Positions 46,081 through 58,731 are shown, counted from the stretch's first letter. The stretch is 64,000 nt of DNA from Hyphodiscus hymeniophilus (GCA_016508695.1 VNKQ01000015.1:310001-374000), one strand, 5' to 3'. The notes: generated by a model from the sequence alone, not told the origin. A program made the numbers and translations.

Positions 46081-47101
46081 TTAGAATACAAACTTGACTT
46101 TCAGTTTGTCGCCTTTCACAACTTCGTCCTCCTTCGCCATCAGCTCCGGCATGTCCCAAGTGACATTGATGTACCTTCCGCCCAGCCAGACTCTCTTTTC
46201 TTTCGTAAGATAGACGATTGTATCAGCGCTCAGCTCTGGAGTCTCGACAAAAACTGCGTCCAAGGTCAGCTCAGAAGTCCCTACGAGACAACTCAGTCCA
46301 CTGCTCACTGTGCTTTAAGTCCTCCGGAATTCCTTCAGGACCACCAATCAACTCAGTGGGGACATTCCCAGGATGAATAGCAAATGCCGTCACCCCTTCA
46401 TCTGCATATTCCCGATTAACGAACTCCATTAATCTCAGAACTGCCAGCTTGCTGTCCTGGTAGGCGCTTAAGCCGGGAGTGATGAGAAAAGCGCCAACAC
46501 TAGCTGTTGTGACAATGGTCTTGTCTCCACCTTTCAACATTAAGGGCAGACACGCTCTGGAAATGAGATATGGGCCCTTTAAATTGACATTATAGATATC
46601 CCACCACTCTTCGGGGTCTGTATCAGCAATCAGCGGGCCCATAGAAAACTTGCCCGCGTTAATGAGCAGGATATCCAGTTTCCCAAACTCCTTCTCGACA
46701 AGAGCCGATGCTGCCTCGGTGCTCTTCTGGGAAGCAACATCGAGTTCCACACAGAGGACTTGAGGGGCAGAACGCTTGGCGTCAGCCGCGGCTTTGAGAA
46801 CCTCTTCTTTGACGCTGGTGAGCTCGGAACGTGCCCCGAGTGCGATGTGAGAAGCGCCGGCCTGAGCGAAGGATTTGGCGATCGCAAGACCGATACCTCT
46901 GGATGCACCCACAACGAAAACGGCCTTGTTCAGAGGAGCGATGGACAGAGGTGAGATCTCCGGATACGAGTCGTTATGTAAGACTGTTGTGACTTCATAA
47001 TCTCCTGTAGAAGGTTGCTCGTGAGTGAAACTAGCTGCTTCAGATGAGAATGATTTACCTGGCCCTTCAATAGGGTTGACTGAGCCTCTTGGGGGTGGCA
47101 T
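46081..47101 (-). CDS. short-chain dehydrogenase/reductase
   Basis: NAD(P)-dependent oxidoreductase of the classical SDR family; substrate unknown. Exons are 46309..47101 and 46081..46253 (minus strand), 321 aa. The cofactor motif is VVGASRGIGLAIA (TGxxxGIG type), followed by LLINAGKFS, the catalytic serine in VTTASVGAF and YQDSK (YxxxK). The first 55 residues are extra to the core and show no clear targeting signal. The intron 46254..46308 (GTGAGC...GAGCTGACC...CGCAG, 55 nt) must be spliced to give LKHIFVETPEL and the family-typical C-terminus (KRVWLGGRYINVTWDMPEL). Such enzymes are common in fungal accessory metabolism. Confidence 0.9.
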
Positions 47102-47232
47102 GATGCGGTGACCTAGTGTGAGTTGAGAGACAAAATTTCAGCCTCTGAAGCTGGGAAAGAAGTCGATATTGAGGAGCAGATCAGGTGGTAGCTTTGGAGA
47201 GTATCGAGGGATGTTGGGTAGAAGTAAATAGT

Positions 47233-47240
47233 TTATATAA
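47233..47240 (-). promoter_or_regulatory. TATA box of the SDR gene
   Basis: TTATATAA lies 132 bp upstream of the SDR start codon, in otherwise mixed sequence. Confidence 0.5.
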
Positions 47241-49268
47241 CCCGTCCTTTTTGACCCGGTACGAGGCATAGGCGGAACTCCGCAAGCTACTCGAGTACTT
47301 TACTGCTAGAGGGGTCTTACTTCAACCCCAACCTGGGACGTGCCATAGGCCTGTGGCGCATTTAGAGGGCTCGGAGGGGCGAGGAAAGAACGTTGCAGGA
47401 TGCATAGAAGGTCTGGTATGGACCTCCTCATCGGAGATAAAAGCTGGGCATCCCCTTTGGTAGTTTGAAGATACTGTACCCGAGAACCCTTTCCCTTAAA
47501 GCCTAAAAGCACCTTGGTCTAACTCGGTACAGCGGCTATTAGCGACGCGTGAATAGTTCTGAGCTATTTTCTTCAACTCATACATAGAAAGACAGCTTTC
47601 TACTCATTTGGCCTGTTGATTTTATCTTCTTCGATGCATTACACGTTCTCCTGTTTACTTAGATCTGCAGTATGGCTCGTTGTTCGAACCCTTATCCTTG
47701 CTTCGTTCTCAGTAGCCTATCACTTTCGGCGTTAAGGTTCCAGGCTTCAACCATACCGCGTTCAAGATTATGGCCACGATTCTTGACCCAATCTTGAACA
47801 AGAGTTTTACCTGGACTCCTGGAGCAGCACGGTTCTTTCCCATCATTCAGGGACCTATCCTAAACGGGTTTCAACCGCTGAACGACATAGGTACCACCCT
47901 ACGCAATTGCGTGATAAGCAGCTCTATGCCACGCCCGGAGAGGATGTCGGGATACAAATCAAGCTTGGCGTCTTGAGAGTCGCCCCTCAGTTGGCTCAGG
48001 TAGCAGAATGCAGAAAAGGGGTAGCGAGATTCCGCACAAAGTCGCTCGGTATTGTCACAGCAGAAAATGAAAATCGGACTATATATTACGAATCCATTTT
48101 GTCTCAGCTTTTTTAATAAATGGTCATAGTACTTTCAGGAAAGATTAAATCCTAAAGCCGGGTCCACACCCATAATATATACCAAAGTCATTATTCGTTC
48201 TACTACATGTAACGCAAATAATCACGAATTGATCAAGAATATACGAACCTTTCGAAGCTCAAACAGAATTATTACTGCTTTTGTGCGCAGTGAAAGTCAA
48301 GATGGAGTTAAAATCAACGAGGCTGAATGTATATTGACCTATATTTACCACAACCAATAGAATATGTTTACTAGCTATGGGTGTATTCGCAAAACCATTA
48401 TGAGGCTCCATCGAAAGATGCAGGAACATTTTGCTACAAAGCTTACTCATCCCTAGCTTCAGAATCGACATATGGGTAAGGATACCGTCCAGCCTAAACA
48501 TACCTGCCACGATAGTGGCCAAGCCCCATAATATAACACCTACCGCTACCAGCTCTCGGGTCAGATGGGATTTGGTATGTTCTTAGGTAGAGGTATAAGG
48601 ATTCGCGTGGTCTGGTAGGGTGAAGAGCCTTGGATCAATTGGCTTCAAAATGATAAGCCGTGTCGGTGGACCATCGTAACTATGTTTGAGTATTCTACAT
48701 CTATTATAGATTAAAGCTTGGCACTCGTCATGTTGGCTTGGATTTTGCAAAGTATGATTAAAATGATAATTATGGGGAAGGGAAAGAACTTATTGCCCTG
48801 GACAAAAAAAATTTTGTACCTGAACCTCCAAGTGTGATTCCTGTCATACTGCGGGACATGAGCTTGAGTGGCGGCTGTGCATCAGTGCAGCACTGCAGCT
48901 TCGTGAGTAATTAGTGGAAATGGCACTGTGAGACTGGTAATACAAAGTCAGAGTAAGTCATGTTTCCATTGTGGATTTGTGTGTCGTTTGGGCACATTAA
49001 ATGCTTACAATCATAACTGACATTAGGTGGGCGGAGTAAGAAATGTTTTGAGTCGATGAGTTTTGGAACAGTTAGCAGATTCTGAATTGCAAATTAGAGG
49101 AATCGCGGAATGATAACGTATTATTTGTTTCAAAGAGATGTATTTCAAAGATGTCTTCATGTCCATTCATTCCTCAAAGTATAGCTGCTAAGAGCTAGCT
49201 ATGCTTGTACCCAGACCTTGCAGCATCTAAATTGTCTGGAGAGCTTTTCGTCAATTATAGAGGCCTCA
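47241..49268. other. gene-poor, AT-rich region
   Basis: Region between the SDR gene and the cipB-like gene. A 68-codon frame from ATG 47770 has a good start context and reads MATILDPILNKSFTWTPGAA, but no domain is recognised. The part at about 48080-49150 is AT-rich and without coding signal. Confidence 0.4.
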
Positions 49269-50302
49269 TCACAGAGAGACAACGACTTTCTTTGCCGATA
49301 CCCCTTTCTTCTGAACATCCAAAGCTTCTTGAAGGTATTCAAGACCTTTTCCAACGATGAGAGACTGTGGTGCGGCAACATATTTGCCTTTCGCGAGTGC
49401 CTCCGGGAGAAAGTCTTCGTAGATAATCTTGCCAAGCTCGTTATCTTTCAAACTCGTACCCCAAATGAATTTCGTCTCAGCGCCTTCGGGAAGATTGGGA
49501 GGCACCGGCATGGTGAGAGCCACAAACTTTGTTCCCTCTATCCTCGAGACAACCTCAATACAAGCCTCCGCAACACCTGAAAACATCGCCATCACGTCGC
49601 CGATTGCCACTGCACCAGCACAATCTTTGCCCTTGAAAGCCATGATCAAGTCATCAATGACGCAGGGGCTTTTGTAATCAAAAACTTGACATGCGCCCAG
49701 CTTCTTGACCAAATCAAAATTCTCTGGTGAAGATGTAGAGATGACCTCATACCCTGCGGAGACAGCAAGCTGGATAGTGTTACATCCCATGCTCGTAGAC
49801 CCTCCCAGATGAGTAGTGTCTTTCCTGTAGGATTCGGAAAAAGTGTAGGATATTCAAGTGCCAGCATGTCCTTCTGAAATAAGCCGCAAGCTCCAACTGA
49901 TATACCCATGGGGATAACGCATGCATCTTCGTAGGACAATTCGTCTGGAATTTGAGCCGCCATGTTGGATTCGAGGATGGTGTATGTCTGGAACCCGCGG
50001 CGAGAGGGCTCATTCGGATCCGTAGCCATACCAAGGACACGATCTCCAACTTTGAAACGAGTCACTGCGCTGCCGACTTCAACTACCTCTCCTGCAATGT
50101 CTGAACCAAGGATAGTGGGGTACTTGAGCCAGGAAAATAAAGCACTACCGCGGGCTTGAATTGCCCAGTCGACTGGATTGATTGCGACAGCTCCATTCCT
50201 GATGAGAATCTCGTTCTCACCTGGGGAGGTATAAGGCGCTTCCTTCACTTCGAGCGGGGTTGCCTTCTCGGCAGTCAGCCATGCAGCCGTATTCGAAAGC
50301 AT
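49269..50302 (-). CDS. CipB-like zinc-type oxidoreductase (MDR superfamily), with a 1-nt frame break
   Basis: NAD(P)H-dependent medium-chain oxidoreductase resembling Aspergillus concanamycin-induced protein B. The start at 50302 (MLSNTAAWLTAEKATPLEVK) fits the family; the longer upstream frame is 5' leader. Family blocks seen are YTSPGENEILIRNGAVAINP, PVDWAIQ, GSDIAGEVVEVGSAVTRFKV, LFQKDMLALEYPT and, after the break, the nucleotide-binding MGCNTIQLAVSAGYEVISTS and KKLGACQVFDY. The frame is lost around 49804-49806 (CCC on the plus strand): the coding strand has TGGGAGGG where TGGGGAGGG would give the expected LLIWGGSTSMG. With one base added it is 344 aa, intronless and complete. Lacks the structural-zinc cysteines, as usual for this subgroup. 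Confidence 0.88.
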
Positions 50303-53300
50303 TTTGAGAGGTGAGGAAAGGGTCAGAGTTGGATAGGAAGCCTTGTCTGTTTCGGACTTCTCCCGATACCGCAGTACGTGTGAGTATGGAAACAAAGCGA
50401 CGAGGAAAGAGATTTTACGAATGGAAAGAGTGTTGTGCCCTTTGAGGCAATCAAAACTAGATTGAGATCCAGCTCGGACAGGAATTGGATACGGAGATAT
50501 CACGGGGAACACACTCGGGGTTCACCCTTAAATCCGACTATGATGCTATTTCCAGGTACTGTGAGAGTTGCTGATTTGATGTTCTGCTAGTGTGCTACCG
50601 CATGATATGCTAAAGAAGTTCTACAGAGACAGTCTCGTCAATCCAATCCATACTTATACGAGCTGAGGTTAGCGGGGGCGCCAAGCGAACCTCTCCTTCC
50701 CAGGATATACGCAGAATTCCTTACATGCCCAGGTGACTAACGGAAGTCAAATAATCCTCGGCGCACTTTCACTTCGGGTTTCTATGGTGGAATCCTCCAT
50801 TTTCGCCGAAATGAGCGTTTCGAGCAGCTCTCTGACCCATTACCATTATTAAAAGAATCCGTAGCAACTTTCATACCTTATCTTGTCGCGCGTTCTTGCA
50901 CGAGAGTTTGGACGTACGAGCGGAGTTTTCTTAATGATATCGCTATTTCTGTAGACCTACTATTAAGTCAACTTAATGAACACGTATCTTCGCACGAGTG
51001 ATACATGTGGCCTCATCACCGAGTTCATTCTAAGTTACTCAATTGCTTTTAGGCCAGCATTCGTCATGTATCCTGTAGATATCTTTGACTTATTTGGCCC
51101 TTGTCAGCCTTTTAGCATAAATCTTGACTTCATCAGATGATCTGCTAGGAAATATCAAAAAGGCAAGCTCTAATAACCACTGCATGGCTTCGGGTTGATT
51201 AGGTGGCTTCCACCGCCGAATAAGCTGCATACATACAGATAACTTGGCAGAGACTTTCAGCAAGGATGATAACGGAACGTCTGGAAATGAAGGACGATAA
51301 CGCTTCACCCCTACTGGCTGCACTTGAAACCTTTCCCAGCGATGTCGAACTGCTACCGAGAACCTCTTCGTTGCACTGTGTAGTCACACCACTTTAGCCA
51401 CCTAATAGTAATGTGAGTACAACGGTCGTTTAACATTTTAACCTTTTAATGGGCATTAGGCAGAGGGACGGAGAACTGTCCTTGCCATCATATCAAAATT
51501 CACTCTGGCGCCCCATGACCCCACTTTCGTCGCAACTTGAAATGCTTCATAAAATAAATATGAGTAGTTACAACTCTTCTCGTCACTAGTGCCAAGAACA
51601 TCGGAATTTTGAAGTTACGAGTAAAGTTGCTGCAAGTTTCCCTAGTCAAGAGTACATCATGGCAGACGTCACTGAGGTCCTCTTTCTATCTTATCAGAAA
51701 TTTCGTTATTTTGTCTCCCGAAGTGTTGCGGGCACACTTGCTCAGTATCTCATCAAGTGATGACATGAAGCGGTTGGTTTGGGATCGGTTGGGTTGAATC
51801 GGTTCTCGGCGTTCCTTGTGGAGGATGCTCGATGGAAGCGCTGTAAGCTGTAGCGCCCAGGCACAACCGTACAATGACCTAAAGATATGTGAGGATAGAT
51901 GCCAGCCTATTGGAATCATGCAAATAATAGCAGGAAACATGTGCGGAAGTTCGGATTTTTAACCTTCTAGAAGGCTTCCTCAAGTATTGGTGGGCGTGTC
52001 TTGTGTCAAGTTGTGGGACTGGAAGTCGAACTCCCAATCATGGAGTCCTATCTAGAGCTTCTTTCGGGTCCACCTATTTTACCATTCTCATAAAGACCAA
52101 CGCAACATGTGCTGGAGTGTCAATGCTCTTTTGGTTGTTGCCTTGAAACCAACAGATACAACTTCCCTCGAAAGCGGTCTTTGATTGGAAAAATACTCGG
52201 TGAAGGCTCGGACTTCGGACAGAGTCGACAGTGAATCTCATTTATCGTACAGTGCATTTGTGACTTTCTCAGGTCGAGGGAGAGAGAGGCAAAGGATAAT
52301 TGACAATGGCGTAGCTCTCAGAAACGGGCCATTGGCAGCTTAAGTTTTAACAAACTACTGGCTAAAGGAGTATTTCACAGCTTCTTGCAACAGCCTGGGT
52401 TTGGATGTTCCCTGCTGGCGATGTGGATTCTCGGCCATGCACGTTTGTTACTTAATCGGTGCTCTCCTCTCGTCATTTGTTGGTCATCAAGCTGACGTCC
52501 TACATTCCATCAAATAAAAGAATATTTTCTTTCGGAGGACGAGGGTATGAGTTACTGGGATGCCGCTATAGTGCAATGTTGAAGTCATCGGAGTGTTGGC
52601 GACTTCCTCGCAAAGGAAGTGAAGAAACTCTGCATTAGACCGGATACCACTGGCAATTATGAGTGTGTAGGAATTCGATAAAGTAATGTATACTGGCATC
52701 TTAAATTGCTCAACCTTGGGTACTCTCGGGACTGCATCGATTTCCTCGACGACGTGGTTGGCAGCCGCTGCTCAGGAAGAGTGAAGGGCAATTCGGGTTT
52801 GTGGGCGGGCATTTACCTCGCATTCGGATTAATAGCGTCTGAAACAAAGTAATGGCAGGGTTTCTCCTACAGGCACAGGGCTTCGCAGTATCCCAAAGGT
52901 AGTTTTACTGCGTATTGAGCCGATTCGATCCACGAATGGAGGAATTTGGATAAAGCAGAGTCTTCCTATATTGCCAAATGGGCCGAAACGTGACCGGTTG
53001 CCAAAAGTTGAGCCTTCCTTATTCACAAGGTTATTCGAAAGTCATTGGGAAGTATCTCCAAATTCGATGTGGAAGGCGGCCTAATGCTGAGACGACGCAG
53101 GCGGCTTCCAGAAGCATGTATGGAAGCAATCGTACAGAGAAATCAGCGGGCAACACAGTCATGCAGCAGTACATGAAAAACATCCCGTGATCGCCAAAAA
53201 TGGTGTAACGCAGTTCCGGTCTGCTACTTGTGCCGACCTAGCGATGCTACTTCGAACTGGATTCGAAATGTATTTCAGTTGGAAGAAGAAGCGAGCATGA

Positions 53301-55232
53301 ACCTTTCGCACACAGCCTTGTCCACAATCCCATCCCTGCCTTCGAATTTGATGCGTTGTCGACTGCATCCGGAGAATTGGCCGCTCTATCCATGCACAAT
53401 CTCTCTCTTCGATCTGGATCTTTGACTCTGAGAGATAATTTTTGAGCCGTCATCTTTCAAATTTGGTTGTAACTGCTCCCTGCTGCGCAAGTCATCACTT
53501 GTACAGTACGCGAACATTTAAGTGAGCTCAGCGAAATCGGCCAAAAGAAACATGATTTTGATCAATTGGTGGCGTCGTGTCCGCCAACGGTTGAGGGGAG
53601 TAAGTTTGGGCGAATCCAACCGTCAGCGAATTAACTCATGGAAGAGGACTCTAGGATCTAACAATATCATTTCGTCCTATTCTGTGTTTGCAGGCCGCAC
53701 CCGGTATTCTCGAATTCGATGATTCGACGAGGCGGTCGAGGCAACAGGGGCCATTGAGGGAATAACGAGGAGATAAAGTCGACTTCGCATCCTGAACATA
53801 TGTTTCCATGTGATGACTGAAATCGTGCGCTCCACCGCAGTACTTCAATACGGCCGCTTTGCATGGCAACGGGGTGTTCTGATTTGGAAGTATGCCATGC
53901 TTCGGAAGAGGATTCCAGATATATTTACTGTAGTACTTGGGACGAAAAAATAAACGCGTGAGTGAGCTTCCAAGCTTGGAATATGTTTCAGGGCATTAAA
54001 TAATGCCCACGACTTGCAACTCTCTCTTGCTATCAGCGAGGGCCTTGCCGTGTCCACCTTCCTCCCCAGTGGATGTCGACGACATGGTCTCGCCTCATCC
54101 TGCCACCAGCTGGGCGGCCAAGTCTCTGTCATCGTCTACCGGTATCCGAACGTACATGTACGTCTTGCCGCTGGGCACGGGTCCTTTGGAGGATGAGTGC
54201 GGGGAATTATAGGTGCTAAAAGGATTTCTTTTATCCTTCGAGAAGGGTTCCAGAAGACTTTCTGCCCGTCCATTCGACGTCATCCTGCCCCTCGCTGCAC
54301 CTCGTTGCTGGTGTGACACATCCCGCATACAGTCACCCCTGCACCCAGGAGGTCGTGAATAAGCGTTGTGCAGACTGCAGCACGGCTATCTCCTGTATTG
54401 CGATATGGCTGACGGACTCCTTCGCTTTCGCGGTGAGGCAGATTGCTTAATGGACTTTTGTGGTGAAAAGATCGTACTCGTATCGTCCAATCGGGACTTG
54501 GGAGTGCATGTTCTTGTAGTGCAAGGGACATGTTCTCCAGAGTCAGAGAAGAGACTTGGGCTCAATCTACACAGCAAGAAGCCAGGAGCATTCGCAGGAG
54601 CGAGCACCTCCATCTTGGAGCCCAGTCAGAGCCTGTTGAAGATCTAAATCATTGAGAGAGAAATGCATACAGAGTTGGTTGTCGGCAGTGCGGTACCTCG
54701 ACCAGGTAATCTTCCCAGTACCATCCCAAGCCAACCGAGCATGAGGCCTCAGCATGCAAGCAGTGGGACAGTCAGCTTGGGAACTGAGCTGGGGGATTTC
54801 AGTCGACCTTATACCGCAGTCCTCTCAGATTTCCATAGCAGGAGCCACCTCTGGCGCATGGAATCCCTGCGACGAGTTATGCAGATATGGTTCGAGTCTC
54901 TCCTCTATACCACGGGTGAAGGATAACCCCTATCCACGTGTGTGGCATGCATGCATGAGGACACTGCAGCCATGTTTACTATGCCAACATGAGAGGCAGG
55001 GGACACACGTCCCCCCACTACATACCGAGGAGTTCCTTCGAGGGGTCAGAATATTTAACTCTCGCCACGCGCCCGAATACGTAGGACCTCAGATCCAAGC
55101 TCAGCTAACACATACATAGACTAGACCAGGCCAGACCAGAACAGAACAGCCCGATCAATCCATTCTCTCTTTTTCAAAACATCCACAGCTCCAAGAAGAA
55201 AAGAAGAAAGCTCAAATCGCTCAATCAATCGC
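50303..55232. other. 4.9-kb gene desert
   Basis: I found no gene, RNA or transposon on either strand. Open frames are short and typical of chance. Shortly before 55233 the sequence has a CCAGA/ACAGA-like repetitive stretch (about 55121-55150) and CT-rich patches, probably the bZIP gene promoter and leader. Confidence 0.45.
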
Positions 55233-55899
55233 ATGATGAGTTATGCGTGGAGCGAATTCAACCACCACGCTGGTGCCCCCCTTGTATCTTCAGATGTGGC
55301 CTATATGTCGGCAGACTTATCACAGAACGCCTTAATATCTTCTGAAGTAAGTTCCGACCCCTCCCCCCAGATTGACGGGATATCAGATCGCAAGGGTCTT
55401 GGCTAACCAATTCTGCACAGGCCTACGACCAGACATTTCCGTATCACATGCAGCCAAGTACTGGCCAGTGGACAACATCACTCTCAATGTCACCACACCA
55501 TGCATATACGACATCTCTCCCAAATTCGGTGATGATGCCCACAGCCATGGATCCCTACTCCTGCAGCTTTTCACCCCCAATATCACCCACAGACTCTCCT
55601 GCGCCGTATTTCACCACACCCATCGATAAGAACTCTTCGCAGACAGCTGTAAGTAGCCCCTCAAAGCCAGACTTTCGACGTAAGCAAGAACCTAATCCGA
55701 TGGCTGATAGAAGGAACAAAAGCGGCGAGCACAGAACCGCGAGTCGCAACGGGCCTTTCGGGAGCGCAAGAACCAACAAATCAAAGATCTCGAGCAAAAT
55801 CTTGCAGAGCTGCAGACCAAGCACGAGAAGCTGCAGAAGTCCTATGCTGAGTTGAGTTCAAAGGTGAACAGCAGTTCAGGGAGTAAGCATAGGAAGTAA
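55233..55899 (+). CDS. small bZIP transcription factor
   Basis: Nuclear DNA-binding protein. Exons are 55233..55346, 55421..55648 and 55711..55899, giving 176 aa. Introns are 74 and 62 nt with perfect GTAAGT donors and GGCTAACC / GGCTGATAG 3' ends. The N-terminal two-thirds is a Ser/Pro/Tyr-rich, activation-like region (FSPPISPTDSPAPYFTTP). The basic region is KEQKRRAQNRESQRAFRERK, of the fungal Yap/AP-1-like type (NxxxQxxFR), followed by a short zipper (IKDLEQNLAELQTKHEKLQK). The whole DNA-binding domain is encoded by the last exon and appears only in the spliced frame. The protein ends soon after the zipper and has no cysteine-rich domain, unlike Yap1. Targets unknown; it lies beside an esterase-like gene. 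Confidence 0.88.
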
Positions 55900-56655
55900 G
55901 TGGCAGGCGGCGTTTGTATTTTGGAAGATTTGAACAGAGTGGGCGCATGCATACGATAACAGGATAACGGTGGCTCCTCCCTTATGGTTGAGGCTGGCGT
56001 TGGGAATTTGATCATTTTGGCGGCGAGAAGACACAATAGAGTGTCCAGCTTCAACTTCAACGCTTGGGATGAAACTAAAGTATGAGTTTTAATGTTGTGT
56101 AATTTACTTCGCAGAACGGACATCATGACTTGAGTACGAACTCAACAAACATACTTTATCCTCATTAATAGTGAAATGGCGAATTCTCGAGGATACCCTC
56201 CGCGTCAACGCTCACGGAAGTACTCGTCCGCTTTTGGCCGACTCTTTTCAACCAAAACATAAAAGTTGATGGAAGTTCACCAGATCGGCAGGGGAGGACA
56301 ACAAGAGTCAACGAGACCATACCCTCGGTACCGGATAAGCTCAAGATGTGCAGTTGTGCAGGTGTGCATTGCAGTCTATTCAATGCTTCTTCATTGGCTT
56401 TACCTCATAGATCGGACTCATCCGCAAACTGAATGATAATGACCAGTTATAATCACTGGCTCTTATAGTATTGGCCTAGGAGTTAGTGCATCTTTTATTA
56501 AATAAGTAGCCAAGGAAGGTAATATACGCTAATAGCTGATATATAGTGAGATTAGAAGGTAAATACCGTGCTAAAGGGTCTGAAGTGTGATGATACATTG
56601 GCTAGTGATACAGCTTTGTTATTCCTCCTTCCTCATTGAACACAATTATGGTTTT
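55900..56655. other. intergenic between convergent bZIP and esterase genes
   Basis: No gene seen; AT-rich towards 56460-56660. Confidence 0.5.
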
Positions 56656-58731
56656 TTAATAGTAAAGACCCTTCTGCAACCAATCGCACCTCGAGTTCGC
56701 AACTGTGTCCTTCAACATGACGCCAAGATTCGTCGCTGCAATATTCAGCACTGTGGAATTCGAGCCATACATCGGGAAGTGAGGGGCTCCTTCTCCGTTA
56801 GGACTTCCGTTCATGGCAAAGTTGGTCAAATAGTCCTGAAGTGCCTTCGCAACCGTTACATTGACTGGAAAGCCATCGTCGCTGGTAGTTATATCCCCGT
56901 TGAAATACGTGTAAGGCACATCCTCCCCGTGAAGTCCCGGAGGAACAGAAAAATAGTAAGAGTATGTCTGGTTCTTGAAGGCCAAGTCCAGATAGCGAGT
57001 GTTACAAGTAAATTCTATCTCACTGAGAGCGAGAGCAGTCCTCTCAACTTGGCTTGTATATCCATACGTTCCGTCAAACACTGGAGGATACAGAACAGTA
57101 GCGATGTAGTCAATCGTCTGGGCCGAAGCATCTGGAAACAGTGCTTCGAGTGATGCAATGTATGCTGTCTGATTCTGAACAAACGGAGAAGTCAAAATAA
57201 GACCCTCATCTGAATTGTGGCCAGTCATGACTTTGAGGCTACTATCGAACTGTCCATGAAGTAAGAGGATGCCGGGTAGAGCTGGTGCAAACAAACCGTC
57301 AACGACGGGACCGAAAGAGAAAAGGCCATATGTCGATAGTCCGACGACAATGGCATTGACATTTTGAAGAACGGTAGACGGAAGCTGCCTGAGCTGTTCG
57401 ACGGAATTGATCGTGGTGTTCGTTAGGAAGCCTGCGTAGAAAAGGACTTTCTCGAACGTCGTCTCTTGTTGGTTGTGTGAAACAATTGGCTCGAACCCAG
57501 GGCTTTGTATAATGGCTTGTTGGAACGGTACCTTGCCCTTCATGCCTCCAAAAGCGGTTATTTGGTGTAAAACCGAGCCTGCACCTGCACCCTCGCCGAT
57601 TAAAGTTACTCTGTTTGGATCCCCGCCAAAAAGATGAATGTTTTCTTGTACCCACTCAAGAGCGAGTCTTTGATCGAACAATCCAGCGTTTGCAACACCA
57701 CTTTCTTGAAATGTCGGGCCTGCCATGAAGCCCTGAGGTGAGGTTAGACGTGTCCATGTACAGTTATAGCACACTTACAAAAAGCCCAAGTCTGTAGTTC
57801 ATGGCTACATAAATAATGCCTTCTTTGCCGCCATTTTGGCTTTCCGCAATCAATCCAGCTGGGCTTCCGCTGCTGGTCTTAGAGCCGACTGTGTAACCTC
57901 CTCCTATTATAATATCAGAAATTCGTTTCGTTATAATTCAATGCAAGCAATACACAAGAGTACAGCATCGTTTTAGGAGGCCCGACGACTCCTCTGCTCG
58001 TCAGACGGCCTTTGAGGCAGCCCACGAGCTGCCATTTCCCTCGTGTAGATTCTCATGTAGTGTAAGAATATCTTACCATAGGTCCAGACCATCACAGCGG
58101 CTAAGTTAGATTAGAGGAGATTTTTTTTGGATCAGGGATACTGACCACCTTTAGAACCACGGTTCCTACCACGTTTTGCTTTTCCTATCTTGTTGAATAT
58201 GTTCACCGGTACCATTACATCTAGAAAGAGACAATCATCCGATGTACTCGGATCTGGAGTCGGTAAATTCGAGAGACTCGGAGCGCTAGAAGAAGATTCA
58301 TTAAGAAGAGTAGCGAGCGGTACTCCAGCGATGAATTGTTGTTCAGTCAATAGCCACGCGGGTTTGGCTTGGGGGCAGATGGATGATATTTGACCCGTGT
58401 TTATAGTTCTATTCCTGCCTTGCGGAGCAACGGGGGCTGCAAATCTCAGCTTCCCAGTCGGCGCAGCAGCGTATCTAATATTGCTGAAATTATAGTACTG
58501 GCCGGTTTCCTGAACATATATTAGCACACTTTCGATTTCGGTAGCAAAGCAATACTGATTCGCTTCTCTGGGGCTGTTGGTTCGATTCCTGAACCACCCA
58601 GCCACCGTCGTTGTGCTGATACATACATTTATCGTAGGCTGGTGAATCGCATACCCTAGGTCCACAGTTGGCAAAGTCAATGCAAAAGTCGATGCCATAA
58701 ACACAACAAGCACGGTCCAGGAGCTCCTCAT
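56656..58731 (-). CDS. secreted type-B carboxylesterase-like protein lacking the catalytic serine
   Basis: Alpha/beta-hydrolase of the carboxylesterase type-B (cholinesterase-like) family. Exons on the minus strand are 58627..58731, 58146..58509, 58077..58100, 57779..57903 and 56656..57732, giving 564 aa. A signal peptide follows ATG 58731 (MRSSWTVLVVFMASTFA); ATG 58812 is an in-frame alternative. Family blocks seen are GQYYNFSNIRYAAAP, DDCLFLDVMVP, VMVWTYGGGYTVGSK (oxyanion region), AGLFDQRLALEWVQENI, and FGGDPNRVTLIGEGAGAGS. The nucleophile elbow is normally GESAG; here it is GEGAG, with GGT at 57589-57591. The acid (GHNSDEG) and histidine (GEGAPHFPMY) regions remain. The third exon is only 24 nt. 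The first intron (117 nt) is stop-free and a multiple of three. Confidence 0.88.

Noticed and set aside
47685..47705. GGGTTCGAACAAC on the minus strand as tRNA T-loop
   Set aside because: The T-stem does not pair and no acceptor stem was found.
57488..57505. GGTTCGAGCC, a perfect tRNA B-box on the minus strand
   Set aside because: It lies within the coding sequence of the esterase-like gene, with no other tRNA parts.
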